Origin: Kineosporia succinea
Lineage (GTDB): Bacteria > Actinomycetota > Actinomycetes > Actinomycetales > Kineosporiaceae
Length of the DNA: 64,000 nucleotides
Direction of reading: 5' to 3'
Assembly (NCBI RefSeq): GCF_030811555.1
Contig: NZ_JAUSQZ010000001.1
Span: 6,755,241 to 6,819,240 of the forward strand
Each line of letters begins with the position of its first letter. The stretch's first letter is position 1. A program made the position numbers and the translations under genes. Positions 52,114-59,208 of this stretch are shown one piece after another. The notes beneath the pieces were generated by a model. The model made no database searches. It had not been told where the DNA came from and saw nothing but the letters and a program-made list of their open reading frames with translations.

Positions 52114-52965
52114 TCAGAGCACGGCGTCGGCCAGCCGGCTCACGTCGTCCGCATCGTCGGTGGCCGGGACGAAAATCAGCTCGTCGGCCCCGATCTCCGC
52201 AAACTGGGCCGCCACCGAGCGGGCGGCGTCGGCCGAGGCAGCCACGTTCGCCACGACCAGGCCCGCCATGTCCTCACCGAGATCACGATAGTAGTGATGC
52301 ACGTTGGCCCGGCCGGTCTCGGCGTCGCCCAGCGCCACGTAGGCCAGCGCGATCAACCGGGGCGCACCGTCGCGGTCCGCGTCCTTCCAGGCGGTGCGCA
52401 CACTTTCGAACGACGGCGCCACCATGGCCGCCGGCACGGTGCCCGCGACGTACCCCTCAGCGACACGGGCCGCGCGGTCGAAGGACGCCTGCACGTGACC
52501 GCCGATGATCAGCGGGAGCGGCCGTGCCGCACGGGTGACGGCCGGTAGCGTCCCGTCGATCGGCTCCCCGCTCCAGACGCGTCGATAGATCTCGATGTCG
52601 CGGTCCAGTCGCGCCCCGGTGCCGCGCGGGCCATGGCCCTCGGCCACGAAATCCTCCGGGCGGCCGCCCAGTCCGACGCCCAGCGTCAGCCGGCCGCCGG
52701 AGACCGCGTCGATCCCGGCCAGTTCCTTGGCCAGCAGCCGGGGCGGCCAGACCGGCCCCTCGAGTACGCCGGTGAACAACCCGATGGTGGACGTGGTGGC
52801 CGCCGCCGCGGCCAGGGTCACCGTGTCGGCGACTCCCGGATAGGCGAACCGCCCGACCGTGCTCAGCGTCGAGAAGCCCGCGCTCTCGGCGGCCGCGGCC
52901 CACGTGGGGATGATGCGGGCGTCCACGTCACGGACCTGGTTGGGCAGGCCGATGCCGATCTTCAT
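52114..52965 (-). CDS. LLM-class (luciferase-like, probably F420-dependent) oxidoreductase
   Basis: The 283-residue (beta/alpha)8 protein starts MKIGIGLPNQVRDVDAR, a family hallmark. It also has GFSTLSTVGRF, TIGLFTGVLEGPVWPPRLLAKELAGIDAVSGGRLTLGVGLG and RPLPLIIGG, which are coenzyme-binding regions of bacterial luciferase-like F420 enzymes. The ATG at 52965 has AGGAGGA upstream. No partner gene; the target compound is unknown. A 0.9-kb gene-free stretch lies upstream. Confidence 0.9.
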   Translation of the reverse strand: MKIGIGLPNQVRDVDARIIPTWAAAAESAGFSTLSTVGRFAYPGVADTVTLAAAAATTSTIGLFTGVLEGPVWPPRLLAKELAGIDAVSGGRLTLGVGLGGRPEDFVAEGHGPRGTGARLDRDIEIYRRVWSGEPIDGTLPAVTRAARPLPLIIGGHVQASFDRAARVAEGYVAGTVPAAMVAPSFESVRTAWKDADRDGAPRLIALAYVALGDAETGRANVHHYYRDLGEDMAGLVVANVAASADAARSVAAQFAEIGADELIFVPATDDADDVSRLADAVL

Positions 52966-53151
52966 GCTTCCTCCTGCGTGCCTCATGGCCACCACGCTAG
53001 GCCGACTCAGCGCACCGGCATGATTTCGTCAGCATTCCCGGAAGAACGTTGGCGTCCCCTCAGTTTCCGTCCGGCCGCCCCGCGTCGTTGACGGCGTGCG
53101 GCACGACGAGCAGAGCGACGTCTCCCCGCGCCCCGGTGGCTGGCGGGAGCC

Positions 53152-53330
53152 CAGCGCGCCCAGCGCGACCCGGGACAACCCAGCGCGACCTGGCTCGACC
53201 CGGCACAACCCAGCGCGACCTGGCACAACCCAGCGCGGCCTGGCTCGGCCTGGCTCGACCTGGCACAACCCGGCACGGCCCAGCACAACCCGGCACGGCC
53301 CAGCGCAACCCGGCGCGACCCGGCGCGGAC
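53152..53330. repeat. Array A: about 17 degenerate 10-bp tandem units
   Basis: Units follow the form YRGCNCRRCC, for example CAGCGCGACC, CGGCACAACC, TGGCTCGACC, TGGCACAACC and CGGCACGGCC. From 53161 to 53330 the 10-base phase is never broken. Variation is concentrated at unit positions 1, 2, 5 and 7-8, while G3, C4 and C9-C10 are almost fixed. Neither strand carries a plausible coding frame. Confidence 0.9.
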
Positions 53331-53434
53331 TGTCCTGGGACGACCGCGGCGAACGTCAGGTCGGTGCGGGCATGGGCCGGGGACACAGGGCGCCGGTCAG
53401 GACGTGTGGTGATGAACAGGACCTGTGCGGCGCG

Positions 53435-53484
53435 GCGAAGTGTGGTGCTTTCGATTATCGATAATCGAAAGCACCACACTTCGC
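53435..53484. repeat. Perfect 50-bp palindrome (25-bp arms, no loop)
   Basis: Arms match base for base from 53435 to 53484, with the centre between 53459 and 53460 (core TCGATTATCGATAATCGA). The core is AT-rich compared with the flanks. The arms continue as AAAGCACCACACTTCG on the right. No gene ends within 400 bp, so an ordinary terminator role is unlikely. The symmetry fits a large operator, a replication or recombination site, or a mobile-element end. Confidence 0.9.
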
Positions 53485-53540
53485 GCCGCGGCCTTGATGG
53501 CGTTCGCGGTGGAGCGAGCAAGTGGCCGCCCATGGCGGAC

Positions 53541-53706
53541 AGGGGCGGTAGGCGGCGATAGGCGGCGATAGGCGGCGACAGGCGGCGACAGGCAGCGACA
53601 GGCAGCGACAGGCAGCGACAGGCAGCGACAGGCAGCGACAGGCAGCGACAGGCAGCGACAGGCAGCGACAGGCAGCGACAGGCAGCGACAGGCAGCGACA
53701 GGCAGC
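53541..53706. repeat. Array B: about 15 tandem 10-bp units, eleven identical
   Basis: Two GGCGGCGATA units, two GGCGGCGACA units, then eleven perfect copies of GGCAGCGACA (53591-53700) and a final partial GGCAGC. A degenerate unit (AGGGGCGGTA) precedes them. The gradient from degenerate to identical units indicates recent copy-number growth at the right end. Confidence 0.95.
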
Positions 53707-53887
53707 AGTAGAGGTCGGCAAGCGTGGACGCACGAACCCTCACGGAGGGCTTCTTCGCCCTGCCTGCCCACCGGGTCGCCGGTCTCGCTCAGCGGCTCAG
53801 GCTGCAGGCCCAGCATCTCGGTGATGCGGGACCCGGCACGGTTGGCCGGTGATGCTGAAAGAGGCTCGGGCCCGCACGAACACGAGG

Positions 53888-54610
53888 CTACTCAGTGGGG
53901 CAGCAGCCGTCGCGGCAATGGGGGTCACCGGAAGGCAACGACAGCGCCGGTGAGCAGCAGGCATCGCCGCGCCAGGCCTCGCGTCCCTCCTTGACCGCCA
54001 CCGCGGCGATGACCAGCGCGGCCAGTGGATCGGCCCACCACCAGCCCAGGGCCGAGTTCAGGATCAGGCCGATCAGCAGCACGAGTGACAGGTAGGTGCA
54101 CAACAGGGTCTGCTGGGAATCGGCCACGGCAGAACGTGATCCGAGCTCACGGCCCGCCCGCCGCTGCCCGGCCGACAGCAACGGCATGACCGCCAGCGAC
54201 ACCGCGGCCAGGACGATCCCGGTCGTCGAGTGCGCCGCCTGCTCGGCACCGATCAGGGCCCGCAGCGACTCGACACCGACGTAGGCGGCCAGGGCGAAGA
54301 ACGACACCGCGATGATCCGCAGCGCCCGTCGTTCCCGCTGTTCCCGCACCTCGTGCTCGGAGCCGCTGAACTGCCAGGCCACCGCCGCGGCCGAGGAGAC
54401 CTCCACGACGGAGTCCAGGCCGAACCCGATGAGCGCGCTCGAGCCGGCGCGGTGGCCGGCCGTGATCGCGACCACCGCCTCGATCACGTTGTAGGTGATC
54501 GTCGCCGCCACGAACCAGCGCACCCGGCGGGCCAGAACGCTCTGCCGGGCCGTGTCCCCTCGTCGCGCGGGGACAACGGTCAGCGGGAGAACCGGCCGGT
54601 CCGCAGCCAT
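53888..54610 (-). CDS. Cation-diffusion-facilitator transporter with Cys-rich C-terminal tail
   Basis: The 240-residue membrane protein has about six helices and CDF motifs: YNVIEAVVAITAG, IGFGLDSVVEVSSAAAVAW (metal-site Asp in helix 2-3) and DSQQTLLCTYLSLVLLIGLILNSALGWWWADPLAALVIAAVAVKEG (second metal site in helix 5). The normal cytoplasmic domain is missing and replaced by a short tail with five Cys and a His (DACCSPAL, PHCRDGCCPTE), a likely metal-binding tail. The start overlaps the sensor stop by one base (TGATG). Function: efflux of the metal sensed by the upstream regulator. Confidence 0.88.
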   Translation of the reverse strand: MAADRPVLPLTVVPARRGDTARQSVLARRVRWFVAATITYNVIEAVVAITAGHRAGSSALIGFGLDSVVEVSSAAAVAWQFSGSEHEVREQRERRALRIIAVSFFALAAYVGVESLRALIGAEQAAHSTTGIVLAAVSLAVMPLLSAGQRRAGRELGSRSAVADSQQTLLCTYLSLVLLIGLILNSALGWWWADPLAALVIAAVAVKEGREAWRGDACCSPALSLPSGDPHCRDGCCPTE

Positions 54611-54939
54611 CAGCAGCACCCCTCGTCGGCGGACGACGGGCACGCCGCCGGATCGACCGCCAGCACGAGCCCCAGCAGATCGCCCAGCGCGTGCGCCAGA
54701 CGGGGGTCGGCCAGCTCGTACCGGCTGCGACGCCCCTCCGGGACGGCCACGACCAGGCCGCACCCCCGCAGACAGGCCAGGTGGTTGGACAGGTTCTGCC
54801 GCGTCGTGCCCAGCTCGTCGGCCAGGTCGGCCGGATAGCCGGGCTTCTCACGCAGCGCCAGCAGCAGCCGGGCCCGCACCGGGTCGGACAGTGCGTGACC
54901 GAACCGGGCCAGCACCTGGCCGTGCGTCAGCGTCTCCAT
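54610..54939 (-). CDS. ArsR-family metal sensor, CmtR type (Cd/Pb)
   Basis: The 109-residue winged-helix repressor has Cys56 and Cys60 in the recognition-side helix (SNHLACLRGCGLV) and Cys100 in the C-terminal tail, with CC at the end. Mycobacterium tuberculosis CmtR binds Cd/Pb with Cys57, Cys61 and Cys102, and the spacing here is almost the same. The alpha5 and alpha3N metal sites of other ArsR proteins are absent. It is the first gene of the operon with the CDF transporter. Metal identity is inferred from the ligand pattern. Confidence 0.9.
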   Translation of the reverse strand: METLTHGQVLARFGHALSDPVRARLLLALREKPGYPADLADELGTTRQNLSNHLACLRGCGLVVAVPEGRRSRYELADPRLAHALGDLLGLVLAVDPAACPSSADEGCC

Positions 54940-54949
54940 TCCCTCACAG

Positions 54950-54965
54950 TACAGCGCTCGATGTA
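54950..54965. promoter_or_regulatory. Candidate operator TACA-N8-TGTA upstream of the CmtR-like gene
   Basis: The dyad TACAGCGCTCGATGTA begins 11 bases before the sensor start codon. Its TACA/TGTA ends and GCGCTC centre fit ArsR/CmtR-type sites with imperfect 12-2-12 symmetry. Only the outer 4-bp arms are perfectly matched. Confidence 0.4.
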
Positions 54966-54987
54966 TTCAGGAAACGATGAACCGTTC

Positions 54988-55161
54988 TCAGCCCGGCATG
55001 CTCTCCGCGATCGCGACGTCCGCCGGGTCGTACTCCGCGCCCGGGCAGTCGGTCAGGTACTCGCCCACCGCATGCCGGTGCTTACCGTCACGCCAACCGC
55101 AGCCTCTGCAGGCGGGCCCCATCAGAATGGTGAGATCGGTGTTGCTGAACGGGCCTTCCAT
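54988..55161 (-). CDS. 57-residue Cys-containing small protein
   Basis: The ATG at 55161 has GAAGAAGG 8 bases upstream. The frame has strong third-position G/C and ends 49 bases before the sensor gene on the same strand. The protein (MEGPFSNTDLTILMGP, ACRGCGW, YLTDCPGAEYDPAD) has Cys18-x2-Cys21 and Cys39, which could hold a zinc or other metal with a His (KHRH). No known family. Being upstream of the metal-sensor operon, it may belong to it or be an independent gene. Confidence 0.6.
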   Translation of the reverse strand: MEGPFSNTDLTILMGPACRGCGWRDGKHRHAVGEYLTDCPGAEYDPADVAIAESMPG

Positions 55162-55303
55162 GGCCGCACCTTCTTCGCTCGCTGATCGTCAGGTCGGGAT
55201 CATCATCCCTTTCCGCGAATCAGGCGGCGTCCACCGCCCCCGGCCGCTTCGCACCTGAATCTCTCGCCACCGCAGAACGTGGCCATGGTCGGCTGAACGA
55301 CGT

Positions 55304-56467
55304 TCAGAGCAGGTGACGCAGCGACCGCAGGCCCGTGCGGATCTCGTCGACCAGGATCCCGGGTTGTTCCAGGGCCGCGAAGTGCCCACCCTTCCCAGCC
55401 TCCCCGTAATGGATCAGGTTGCTGTACGCCTCGTCGATCCAGCCGCGCGCGACGCGGGGGATGTCTTTCGGGAAGACGGTCACCGCGACCGGCAGCGAGA
55501 GCTTCGGCCCGGCGAACGTGAGCGACCGGTTCTCCCAGTAGATGCGGCCGGACGAGGCCGCGCTGTTGGTGAACCAGTACAGGGAGATCGCGTCGAGCAT
55601 GTCGTCGACACCGAGGGCATCCTCGGCGAGCCCGCGGTTGTCGGTCTTGGACTGGAACTTGTCATAGATCCAGGCCGCCTGGCCGGCGGGTGAGTCCGCC
55701 AGGGCGAAGCCGACGGTCTCCGGTTTCGTTCCCTGCAGATGGTTCGACCCGCCGAGCTCCCCCGAGTAGAGCGCGAGCGTGGCCAAGGACTCCTGCTGTT
55801 CGGGAGACAGGTCGTCGGGGATCTGCGCCGGGAAGGCGTACTGGGTGTTGAGATGGATGCCGAGCAGTCCGTCCGGTCGCAGGTCACCGAGCGCACTGGT
55901 GACGACAGCACCCCAGTCACCGCCCTGCGCGGCCCATTTCGTGTATCCCAGACGCTTCATCAACGACACCCAGGCATCAGCGATGCGCGACACCGTCCAC
56001 CCGCTCTCGGTGGGCTTGCCGGAGAACCCGAACCCGGGCAGCGACGGGACGACCACGTCGAACGCGTCCGCGGCGTCACCACCGAAGGCCACCGGATCGG
56101 TCAGCGGGCCGATCAGTTTGACGAACTCGACGATCGAGCCCGGCCACCCGTGCGTGAGCAGCAGCGGCATCGCACCGGGATGCGGGGACCGGACGTGGAT
56201 GAAATGGATGTCCAGTCCGTCGATCTCGGTCAGGAACTGGGGGAAACGATTGAGGTCGGACTCGAAACGCCGCCAGTCGTAGTCGTTCTTCCAGTGCTCG
56301 ACCAGGGACCGGGCATTCTCCACCCGGACGCCCTGCGACCAGTCGCCGACCGTTTCCGGATCGGGCCAGCGGGTCCGGGCCAGGCGCTGCTTCAGGTCGG
56401 CGATCTCCGTCTCCGGGATCGAGACGGTGAACGGGCGGACGAGTTCGGTGGGGATCGGTGCAGTCAT
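55304..56467 (-). CDS. Epoxide hydrolase (alpha/beta fold, N-terminal EHN domain)
   Basis: The 387-residue enzyme has the EHN domain (about 8-110) with the WPDPETVGDWSQGV motif, oxyanion-hole HGWPGS (106-111), nucleophile Asp184 in QGGDWGAV and catalytic His362 in GGHFAALEQP. The Tyr residues that activate the epoxide are probably in the lid (YWFTNS, IYWENRS). This is a juvenile-hormone/cholesterol-type soluble epoxide hydrolase. It is divergent from a TetR gene with two operators in the gap, so it is inducible by its substrate or a related compound. Confidence 0.93.
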   Translation of the reverse strand: MTAPIPTELVRPFTVSIPETEIADLKQRLARTRWPDPETVGDWSQGVRVENARSLVEHWKNDYDWRRFESDLNRFPQFLTEIDGLDIHFIHVRSPHPGAMPLLLTHGWPGSIVEFVKLIGPLTDPVAFGGDAADAFDVVVPSLPGFGFSGKPTESGWTVSRIADAWVSLMKRLGYTKWAAQGGDWGAVVTSALGDLRPDGLLGIHLNTQYAFPAQIPDDLSPEQQESLATLALYSGELGGSNHLQGTKPETVGFALADSPAGQAAWIYDKFQSKTDNRGLAEDALGVDDMLDAISLYWFTNSAASSGRIYWENRSLTFAGPKLSLPVAVTVFPKDIPRVARGWIDEAYSNLIHYGEAGKGGHFAALEQPGILVDEIRTGLRSLRHLL

Positions 56468-56494
56468 GGCCGGCTCCTGATCTCAGAAGGTTCA

Positions 56495-56539
56495 TTGCAC
56501 ACTGCTGTGCAGCGTAGGTCATTGCACACCCGTGTGCAA
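56495..56539. promoter_or_regulatory. Two TetR operators between epoxide hydrolase and TetR genes
   Basis: TTGCACAC-CC-GTGTGCAA at 56522-56539 is a perfect 8-bp-arm dyad; TTGCACAC-TG-CTGTGCAG at 56495-56512 matches 6 of 8. They lie 11 and 28 bases before the TetR and epoxide-hydrolase start codons respectively. Confidence 0.75.
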
Positions 56540-56549
56540 CACTGTCCGC

Positions 56550-57161
56550 GTGCCCACCGAGCCGTCCCCCGCGTCCGCACGCCGGCGAGCCCTGACCGAG
56601 ACGCGTGACCGCATCCTCGACGTCGCCCTCGACCTGCTGGGCCGAGAGCCGGACGCGGGAATGGGCGACATCGCGGTCGCGGCGGGGGTCGTCCGCCGCA
56701 CCGTCTACGGGCACTTCCCCTCGCGCCTCGACCTGATCCGGACCCTGACCGAGCGCGCCGTCGCCGAGATGGCCGCCGTCCTGCACCAGGTCAGCACCCC
56801 CGGTAACAGCGCGGACGTGACGTGGGCCCAGTTCGTCGAGCACATCTGGCCGGTCACGCACCGCTACCGGGTGCTGCTCGCGCTGCGCCGCAGCGAGTAC
56901 GGCGAGACGATCCACGCCCTGCTCGGCCCGGTCGACGACCTGCTGGCCGAGCTGGTGGGACGGGGCCAGGACGACGAGGTGTTCGCCCGGCACCTGCCAG
57001 CCGGCGTCCTGAGTCAGATCGCCTACGGCGCCGTGTTCTCCATCGCCAACAGTGACCTGCCCGCCGGCACTCCGGGCGCCCGGGCCGCGACGATCACGAG
57101 CCTGCTGATGCTCGGGGTTCCCGAGACGCGCGCCGTCGCCCTCGTGAGCGGCGAGCCCTGA
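56550..57161 (+). CDS. TetR-family repressor of the epoxide hydrolase gene
   Basis: The 203-residue protein has a TetR HTH (MGDIAVAAGVVRRTVYGHFPSRLDLIRTLTERAV) and a helical ligand domain (TWAQFVEHIWPVTHRYRVLLALRRSEYG). The GTG at 56550 is preferred to the one at 56532, because the latter would place the start inside the operator half-site. The inducer is probably a hydrophobic epoxide or its diol (inference from the neighbour). Confidence 0.88.
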   Translation: MPTEPSPASARRRALTETRDRILDVALDLLGREPDAGMGDIAVAAGVVRRTVYGHFPSRLDLIRTLTERAVAEMAAVLHQVSTPGNSADVTWAQFVEHIWPVTHRYRVLLALRRSEYGETIHALLGPVDDLLAELVGRGQDDEVFARHLPAGVLSQIAYGAVFSIANSDLPAGTPGARAATITSLLMLGVPETRAVALVSGEP

Positions 57162-57315
57162 ACCCCTGCTTGAGGACGCGTCGGCGGACTCACCGGGAAA
57201 GCCCGGGTCACGTGCGTGACGGGGAGAACGCCACCGTCCGGTTCCGCCGGAGCGGAGGAGGGCTCGCGCCCGGCTAGGCTCATCGCGATTGGTCGAGGCC
57301 GGAAAGGCGCATGAC

Positions 57316-58086
57316 ATGTACCGAACGAACCGGGTCGTGGTCCTGGGCCGTGGCCCCGGACGGGCCGCCGCCGCGGCGTCCTTCCTGGGCGGGCCGGGTG
57401 TGATCCTGATCAGCGAGACGGATCCGAAGGACCCGGCCACCCCCGCGGGCAGCGCCTGGACCGTCATGATGCGCGACCTGCGGCGCCTCGAGGTCGACGT
57501 GACGCGCTTCCGGCCCGGCAACGACCCGGACGAGGTCCCGCTGGCCCGGCACGTCACCGTCGACCCGGTGGTCTCCGCCGACGTCCTGCTGGTGGACACG
57601 TCACTGCCACCCGACGTGGTGCGCGCCGCGCTCTACCACGCCCGGGGCACGGTGGTTCTCGAGCCGGGCCCGTCGCTGAACTGGCTCACCACGCTGGCCC
57701 CGTTCGTTCACCTGCTCGTGCTCACCCCGGCCGGTCTCGGCGCTCTCGTCGACGAGACCACCGACGGCGACCGGGCCCAGGTGCTCACCGGACGCCTGCA
57801 GGTTCCCGCGGTCGTGCTCCTGGCCCCCGACCGCGCCCTGATCGTGCGCCCGGGGCAGGAACCCCAGCTCGTCGAGGCCCCCACCGCCGGGACCGCGACC
57901 CCGCTCATCCCCCGCGCCGAGGAGTGCTTCCGCGGTGTCCTCGCGGCCCGCCTGGCGGTCAAGTCCTCGCTTCCCGACGCCGTTCTCACGGCCCTGACCG
58001 CTTCCGCCCTCCTCGCCGGCCGATCGGCCGCCGACGGGTCGGTGGCCGGCTGGCCCTCCCCCCGGGACCTCACCACCAGCACCTGA
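57316..58086 (+). CDS. Degenerate PfkB/ribokinase-like protein, probably without kinase activity
   Basis: The 256-residue protein has the strand pattern of PfkB sugar kinases (VVVLGRGPG, DVLLVDTSLPPDVVRAALYHAR, HLLVLTPAGLGAL, AVVLLAPDRALIV, C-terminal PDAVLTALTASALLAGRSAADGSVAGWPSPRDL). The active-site GAGD motif is replaced by PRAEECFRG and the N-terminal substrate lid is shortened. The ATG at 57316 has GGAAAGG 8 bases upstream. The assignment is tentative; it may be a regulatory pseudokinase. Confidence 0.5.
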   Translation: MYRTNRVVVLGRGPGRAAAAASFLGGPGVILISETDPKDPATPAGSAWTVMMRDLRRLEVDVTRFRPGNDPDEVPLARHVTVDPVVSADVLLVDTSLPPDVVRAALYHARGTVVLEPGPSLNWLTTLAPFVHLLVLTPAGLGALVDETTDGDRAQVLTGRLQVPAVVLLAPDRALIVRPGQEPQLVEAPTAGTATPLIPRAEECFRGVLAARLAVKSSLPDAVLTALTASALLAGRSAADGSVAGWPSPRDLTTST

Positions 58087-58315
58087 CCCGTGGATCGCCC
58101 GCCGGAACACCACACCGGACGGCGCCCGAACCGGATCCGGTGCCCTCGGGCGGGAGCGAGGACGATCGGTGCCGACCTCAGGGTGACGCCGCGTCGCGGC
58201 GCACCTCGACCGGCATCACCTCACGACCATGGCGTACGGTCGACATCGACGGCGCGGGCGTGACCGGCCTCCGGACCACCGGATCGGCGCGACGGCCGGA
58301 CAGGGGCTGCGACCG

Positions 58316-58576
58316 GTGGCACACCACGACGAAACTTCCAGCACCCGGAACGAGTACCGACGCACGGCGCGCCACCAGATGGACGCCCGCACGCTGCTCC
58401 TGCGCGGAGGGGTGTACGACGGCCGCTACTGGACCGGGGTGATCGCCACCGGCAAGCGGGTCTTCTGCGGTGGTGACGACGCCTGGTCCACAGAAGGGAT
58501 ATACCTGGTCACCGATCAGGTCGAGACCACCGGGGACGGCCAGGAAGTGGCCATCGCCGTTCCCGCCTTCGCGTGA
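58316..58576 (+). CDS. Small conserved-looking hypothetical protein
   Basis: The 86-residue protein has an N-terminal basic/polar segment and a C-terminal half MDARTLLLRGGVYDGR with WTGVIATGKRVFCGG and YLVTDQVETTGDGQEVAIAV. The latter has a compact beta pattern often seen in short actinobacterial proteins of unknown role. The GTG at 58316 has AGGGG 8 bases upstream. An internal ATG at 58379 would give a 65-residue product. No signal peptide. The function is unknown. Confidence 0.5.
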   Translation: MAHHDETSSTRNEYRRTARHQMDARTLLLRGGVYDGRYWTGVIATGKRVFCGGDDAWSTEGIYLVTDQVETTGDGQEVAIAVPAFA

Positions 58577-58618
58577 GCCGTTCCCACCATCGCGTGAACC
58601 GCTCTCCCGGAGCCTGAT

Positions 58619-59086
58619 TCAGCCGAGTTTCCCCACCGCGTCGGCGTAGTAGGTGTCGGCCACGTGGAAGGCGACCTGACGCAGGGTCCAGGCCGTGCCC
58701 TCGACCCGGTCGAGGCGTTCGTCGTCGAGGCCGTTCAGCCGGATCGACCAGATCTGCGCCAGGCGGGTCAGGCGGCTGGTGGCCTCGTCGAGATCCTGCT
58801 CGCTGAACGCCGTCAGGTCGGCGGGTGTCGTGATGGCGGAGCCGTGCCACCGGTCGACCAGGGTCGGCCGGCCGGCCAGGCGCGCCTCCACCTCGGCCAG
58901 ATGATCGACGAGGTGGTCGACGGTTCGCCGGATCGCCTTGTGCGGCGTGAAGATCCGGTCGTCGAAGTCCAGGGGCCGGCCGTCCCACTGCGTCCAGGTC
59001 CGGGCCAGGCGCAGGGCGTGGGTGACGGACTGCTCGATCAGCTCGGCGGGGTCGCGGTCGTCGGTCTCCGGGATGTCGTCGCTCAT
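58619..59086 (-). CDS. DinB-superfamily protein (maleylpyruvate isomerase / mycothiol-transferase-like fold)
   Basis: The 155-residue four-helix-bundle protein has three His in the DinB metal pattern: RIFTPHKAIRRTVDHLVDHLAE and a late VAFHVADTYYAD. Members bind a divalent metal and often use mycothiol or bacillithiol in detoxification. Actinomycetes have many copies with unknown substrates. The ATG at 59086 is chosen by family-like text, and nothing upstream in frame fits. Confidence 0.75.
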   Translation of the reverse strand: MSDDIPETDDRDPAELIEQSVTHALRLARTWTQWDGRPLDFDDRIFTPHKAIRRTVDHLVDHLAEVEARLAGRPTLVDRWHGSAITTPADLTAFSEQDLDEATSRLTRLAQIWSIRLNGLDDERLDRVEGTAWTLRQVAFHVADTYYADAVGKLG

Positions 59087-59208
59087 GGCGCCGACCGTAG
59101 AGGTCGGACCCTTCGCCCGGGAACGAAAGATGGCCGCACCCAGCCGCACAGCCGGTCCACACGTCCACCGTTCGACCGAAGGAGCCCTCAGCCCGACCGA
59201 GAGAGCCC

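Larger units (their letters stand above)
52966..53887. other. Gene-free 0.9-kb element with two decanucleotide arrays and a perfect palindrome
   Basis: No frame here looks like a gene. The long minus-strand frames over the arrays have three-frame decapeptide repetition because the unit (10 bp) is not a multiple of three. Order: short unique segment, array A (53152-53330), unique 104 bp, 50-bp palindrome (53435-53484), unique 56 bp, array B (53541-53706), then about 180 bp of unique sequence up to the CDF gene end. Part of the last segment, read on the minus strand (ITEMLGLQPEPLSETGDPVG), has coding-like codon bias and could be a gene fragment. Confidence 0.8.

Noticed and set aside
53435-53484. 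Chromosome dimer resolution (dif) site
   Set aside because: The site is a fully symmetric palindrome lacking the asymmetric 11-6-11 XerC/XerD arm pattern.
53152-53706. CRISPR array
   Set aside because: Repeats are contiguous 10-bp units without unique spacers, and no cas gene is nearby.
53060-53816. Minus-strand frames of 227, 139 and 92 codons over the decanucleotide arrays (CLSLPVAACR-type repeats)
   Set aside because: The same decapeptide appears in all three frames because the 10-bp repeat has no stop codon. This reflects the DNA repeat and is not evidence of coding.
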